From Deltaproteobacteria bacterium (lineage in GTDB: Bacteria; Desulfobacterota; Binatia; UBA9968), in the NCBI GenBank assembly GCA_023250495.1, contig JAHFAP010000041.1, positions 1-16,869 of the forward strand: a DNA stretch of 16,869 nt, in the 5' to 3' direction. The notes below the pieces were generated by a model. It saw only the letters and a list, made by a program, of their open reading frames with translations, did not search any database and was not told the DNA's origin. Below, one piece after another: positions 15,368-16,869 of this stretch. How positions within the stretch are numbered: the stretch's first letter is position 1; every line of letters starts with the position of its first letter. The translations under genes were made by a program, and so were the position numbers.

Positions 15368-15603
15368 CAACCGCATCCAGCGGCCCGCCGAAAGGGGGCT
15401 TCGACTCTTGGGTAGTCGGTGCGGCGGCGACCGCTGATGCCGACCGTTGAGCCTGTAGAAAAAGGTAGAGCGAAAAATTTGCCAGAAAAAACAACCGCCG
15501 TATTTGGCGTTTAAGCGACGATCTCGGATCGAGGGACCATTTAGGTACCCCCAATTTGGCACTTTTTTAGTTGGTTGGGACTTTTTCTACAGCCTCGTTA
15601 GAC
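15362..15603 (+). other. attC site of cassette 2, interrupted by a miniature element
   Basis: Inverse core GCCTAAC (15362-15368) is the complement of this cassette's opening GTTAGGC; the match extends to 10 bp (GACGCCTAAC against GTTAGGCGTC). Arms GCATCCAGCG (15373-15382) and CGCTGATGC (15432-15440) pair with one extrahelical C. The site closes with GTTAGAC (15597-15603). With the element and one GTT removed it is about 91 bp. Confidence 0.88.
15449..15596 (+). mobile_element. 148-bp miniature element B with terminal inverted repeats, inside attC
   Basis: Same family as the element at 14638-14784. The left end is GAGCCTGTAGAAAAAG and the right end is its inverted repeat with one mismatch (CAGCCTC for CAGGCTC). 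It is flanked by GTT at 15446-15448 and 15597-15599. No coding region. Confidence 0.85.
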
Positions 15604-15624
15604 GGCACGGTGAATGTCACATCA

Positions 15625-16044
15625 ATGAATCAAGAAAGCATTCTTCTCCCTATGGTTGCCCTAGTCATGGTGACGTTTGCCGTTCTCCTGCTGATTCCTT
15701 ACAAACGCTTCAAAGCTGGGCGAAGCGAGCGGGTGACGGTGGACGATTTCAAATTCGGAGAATCGAACAATGTCCCTCCAGATGTGAGTATTCCAAATAG
15801 GAACTTGGTGAACCTGCTGGAAATGCCCGTACTGTTTTATGTAGCTTGCCTAACGCTCTACGTTACAAAGAGCGTCGATGCTATGTTGCTTTTCTTGGCT
15901 TGGCTCTACTTCGCATTGCGCGTAGCACATAGCTTGGTGCATCTTACTTACAACAAGGTATTTCACCGACTCACTGTGTACGCGGCGAGTAATGTAATCC
16001 TCGCCGTGATTTGGATTCGCCTGTTCCAGATGCTCGCAAAATGA
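15625..16044 (+). CDS. MAPEG-family membrane protein (cassette 3)
   Basis: 139 residues from the ATG at 15625; a GTG at 15610 in the same frame is an alternative, and neither has a good ribosome binding site. Four hydrophobic segments are visible: about residues 7-24, 65-80, 85-100 and 118-134. IPNRNLVNLLEMPVLFYV and LRVAHSLVHLTYNKVFHR are the hallmarks of the MAPEG family (membrane-associated proteins in eicosanoid and glutathione metabolism), with the conserved N..E.P and R..H...H...N residues. Bacterial members are often glutathione-dependent or of unknown role. The gene begins about 27 nt inside the cassette and ends 39 nt before its attC inverse core, so it is a complete cassette gene. 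Confidence 0.85.
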   Translation: MNQESILLPMVALVMVTFAVLLLIPYKRFKAGRSERVTVDDFKFGESNNVPPDVSIPNRNLVNLLEMPVLFYVACLTLYVTKSVDAMLLFLAWLYFALRVAHSLVHLTYNKVFHRLTVYAASNVILAVIWIRLFQMLAK

Positions 16045-16083
16045 TCTTCCTCGGAACGGCAAAGCCGAGAGATCCGATGAATG

Positions 16084-16173
16084 GCCGTCTAACTTTAGGT
16101 CGAACGGACGGGCCGCAAGCGGCGTGCCGTCATTGACCGTCGTGCTGGCCCGCCGTTCACCAAGACGTTCGGC
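16084..16173 (+). other. attC site of cassette 3, uninterrupted
   Basis: Inverse core GCCGTCTAAC (16084-16093) is the 10-bp complement of the cassette's opening GTTAGACGGC (15597-15606). Arms GAACGGACGGGCC (16102-16114) and GGCCCGCCGTTC (16147-16158) pair with an extrahelical A at 16108. The site ends at core GTTCGGC (16167-16173). No miniature element here. Confidence 0.85.
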
Positions 16174-16202
16174 AGACAACGGAAGCGTGAGAAGCGAGAC
16201 CT

Positions 16203-16670
16203 ATGGACGCGCGTTTTCGTGAACTGATCGACTCGTTGGAGCCACAGTTTCGGCAACTCGTGGCAATGACGCCTGTGAAGTACGGCTCGCTGCCGCGCCA
16301 AATTCCCTCGCGGGGCATATATCTCTTCTCAGACGGTCAGCGCCACCTCTATGTTGGCCGCACCAACCGTCTCCGGCAGCGTCTGCAGAACCACTGTCTG
16401 CTTAGTGGCACGCACTTCACGGCCACCTTCGCTTTTCGGATCGCCAGGCAGGACACGGGCCGAGTCAGGGCGACGTACAGCAAGGCCGGCTCAAGGGAAG
16501 CACTCACCAGCGACCCCAAGTTCGCGAAGGCGTTCGAGGCGGCGAAGCGGCGCGTGGCGGCCATGGACATCCGGTTCGTCGAGGAGCCTGATGCCACGCG
16601 ACAGGCACTCCTTGAGATCTATGCAGCGACAGTGCTCGGGACTCCATACAATGATTTCGAGAACCACTGA
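16203..16670 (+). CDS. GIY-YIG nuclease-family protein (cassette 4)
   Basis: A 155-residue protein beginning 30 nt after the cassette border. The N-terminal half carries RGIYLFSDGQRHLYVGRTNR, the two GIY (38-40) and YVG (50-52) strands, followed by an Arg-rich helix (RLRQRLQNH, catalytic Arg probably R58 or R60). The metal-binding Glu is E138 in ALLEIYA, and PYNDF supplies the late Asn. Key residues of the family are therefore present. There is no separate DNA-binding domain, so this is a stand-alone nuclease-like module; target unknown. The ribosome binding site is weak. Confidence 0.85.
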   Translation: MDARFRELIDSLEPQFRQLVAMTPVKYGSLPRQIPSRGIYLFSDGQRHLYVGRTNRLRQRLQNHCLLSGTHFTATFAFRIARQDTGRVRATYSKAGSREALTSDPKFAKAFEAAKRRVAAMDIRFVEEPDATRQALLEIYAATVLGTPYNDFENH

Positions 16671-16685
16671 TTCCGTGGCAACGTC

Positions 16686-16730
16686 GCCGAACTACCGCAT
16701 GCAGCCGACGGCGGGCGGGTTGGGTGGTAG
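16686..16730 (+). other. start of attC of cassette 4, right half not identified
   Basis: GCCGAAC (16686-16692) is the complement of the cassette's opening GTTCGGC. It is followed by TACCGCATGCAGCCGACGG, a left arm of the kind that, translated, gives the recurrent YRMQPTA peptide. No complementary right arm is found before the window ends. A GTTCGGT at 16862-16868 could be a core site but lacks a matching inner arm. Nothing else is recognised from 16731 to 16869. Confidence 0.5.
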
Positions 16731-16869
16731 TCGAGCGGAAAGGGGTCGCCCATTAGAAGGCTGGGGTCAAGAGGCACACCCCTCCGTTGATCTTTTTCTT
16801 CTCTCTTTTCTACCTACCCGCCGGAGCTGTCACTGATTGTACGTGCCCCTGTTTTCGTTTCGTTCGGTG

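Noticed and set aside
14786..15562. Minus-strand frame of 258 codons across cassette 2
   Set aside because: Antisense to the cassette gene and extends through attC into the miniature element; cassette genes here are on the plus strand.
14583..15603. Reading the 147/148-bp sequences as simply part of long vibrio-type attC repeats
   Set aside because: The inner arms and extrahelical bases already make complete attC sites without them, the two attC sites are otherwise unlike, and a third attC in the same array lacks the sequence.
16862..16868. GTTCGGT at the window edge as the closing core of the fourth attC
   Set aside because: No inner arm near it pairs with the left arm at 16693-16711, and the distance of about 170 nt is long.
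1..16869. CRISPR array, tRNA, rRNA or replication origin
   Set aside because: No regularly spaced repeats, no cloverleaf or rRNA-like sequence, and no DnaA-box or iteron cluster were noticed by eye.

Overview
The window is about 16.9 kb of moderately GC-rich bacterial DNA. Signal peptides, an apparent outer-membrane beta-barrel protein and an integron point to a Gram-negative-type bacterium, possibly an environmental, metagenome-derived lineage. I cannot place it in a phylum from the sequence alone.

Left third (1-6811, minus strand): a surface-polysaccharide or glycoconjugate operon, read right to left. Its genes are a GT2 glycosyltransferase, an FAD-dependent UGP-mutase-like oxidoreductase with a C-terminal membrane domain, a small membrane protein related to that domain, an ANL adenylate-forming ligase, a sulfotransferase, and a GT4 glycosyltransferase that runs off the left edge. 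Candidate back-to-back promoters lie at 6941-7018.

Middle (7117-9839, plus strand): mostly decayed or lone genes. There is a gentisate-dioxygenase-like cupin pseudogene with an in-frame amber stop and an apparent internal deletion, an intact GT2-like gene, a possible CDGSH-like remnant, the last 35 codons of a VOC/glyoxalase gene, and a secreted, probably beta-barrel protein with its own promoter.

Metabolic block (9979-13531): threonine aldolase and a heme-oxygenase-like diiron (PqqC/CADD-type) protein on the minus strand. Divergent from these, and translationally coupled to each other, are a lone ABC ATPase and a secreted MBL-fold protein whose metal ligands are largely replaced.

Right end (13571-16869, plus strand): a cluster of integron gene cassettes beside a C-terminal remnant of an integron integrase in the same orientation as the cassettes. 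Cassette borders can be read directly because each cassette's opening GTTRRRY-type core is the exact complement of the inverse core at the start of its own attC. Cassette 1 carries a BrnT/BrnA-like toxin-antitoxin pair, cassette 2 an unknown 186-aa protein, cassette 3 a MAPEG-family membrane protein, and cassette 4 a small GIY-YIG nuclease-like protein.

The most striking observation is a pair of non-coding elements of 147 and 148 bp, about 85% identical to each other, with 16-bp terminal inverted repeats. They sit at exactly the same point, the GTT recombination triplet, of two otherwise unrelated attC sites, each flanked by GTT on both sides. They look like a miniature element that targets, or is mobilised through, the attC crossover point.
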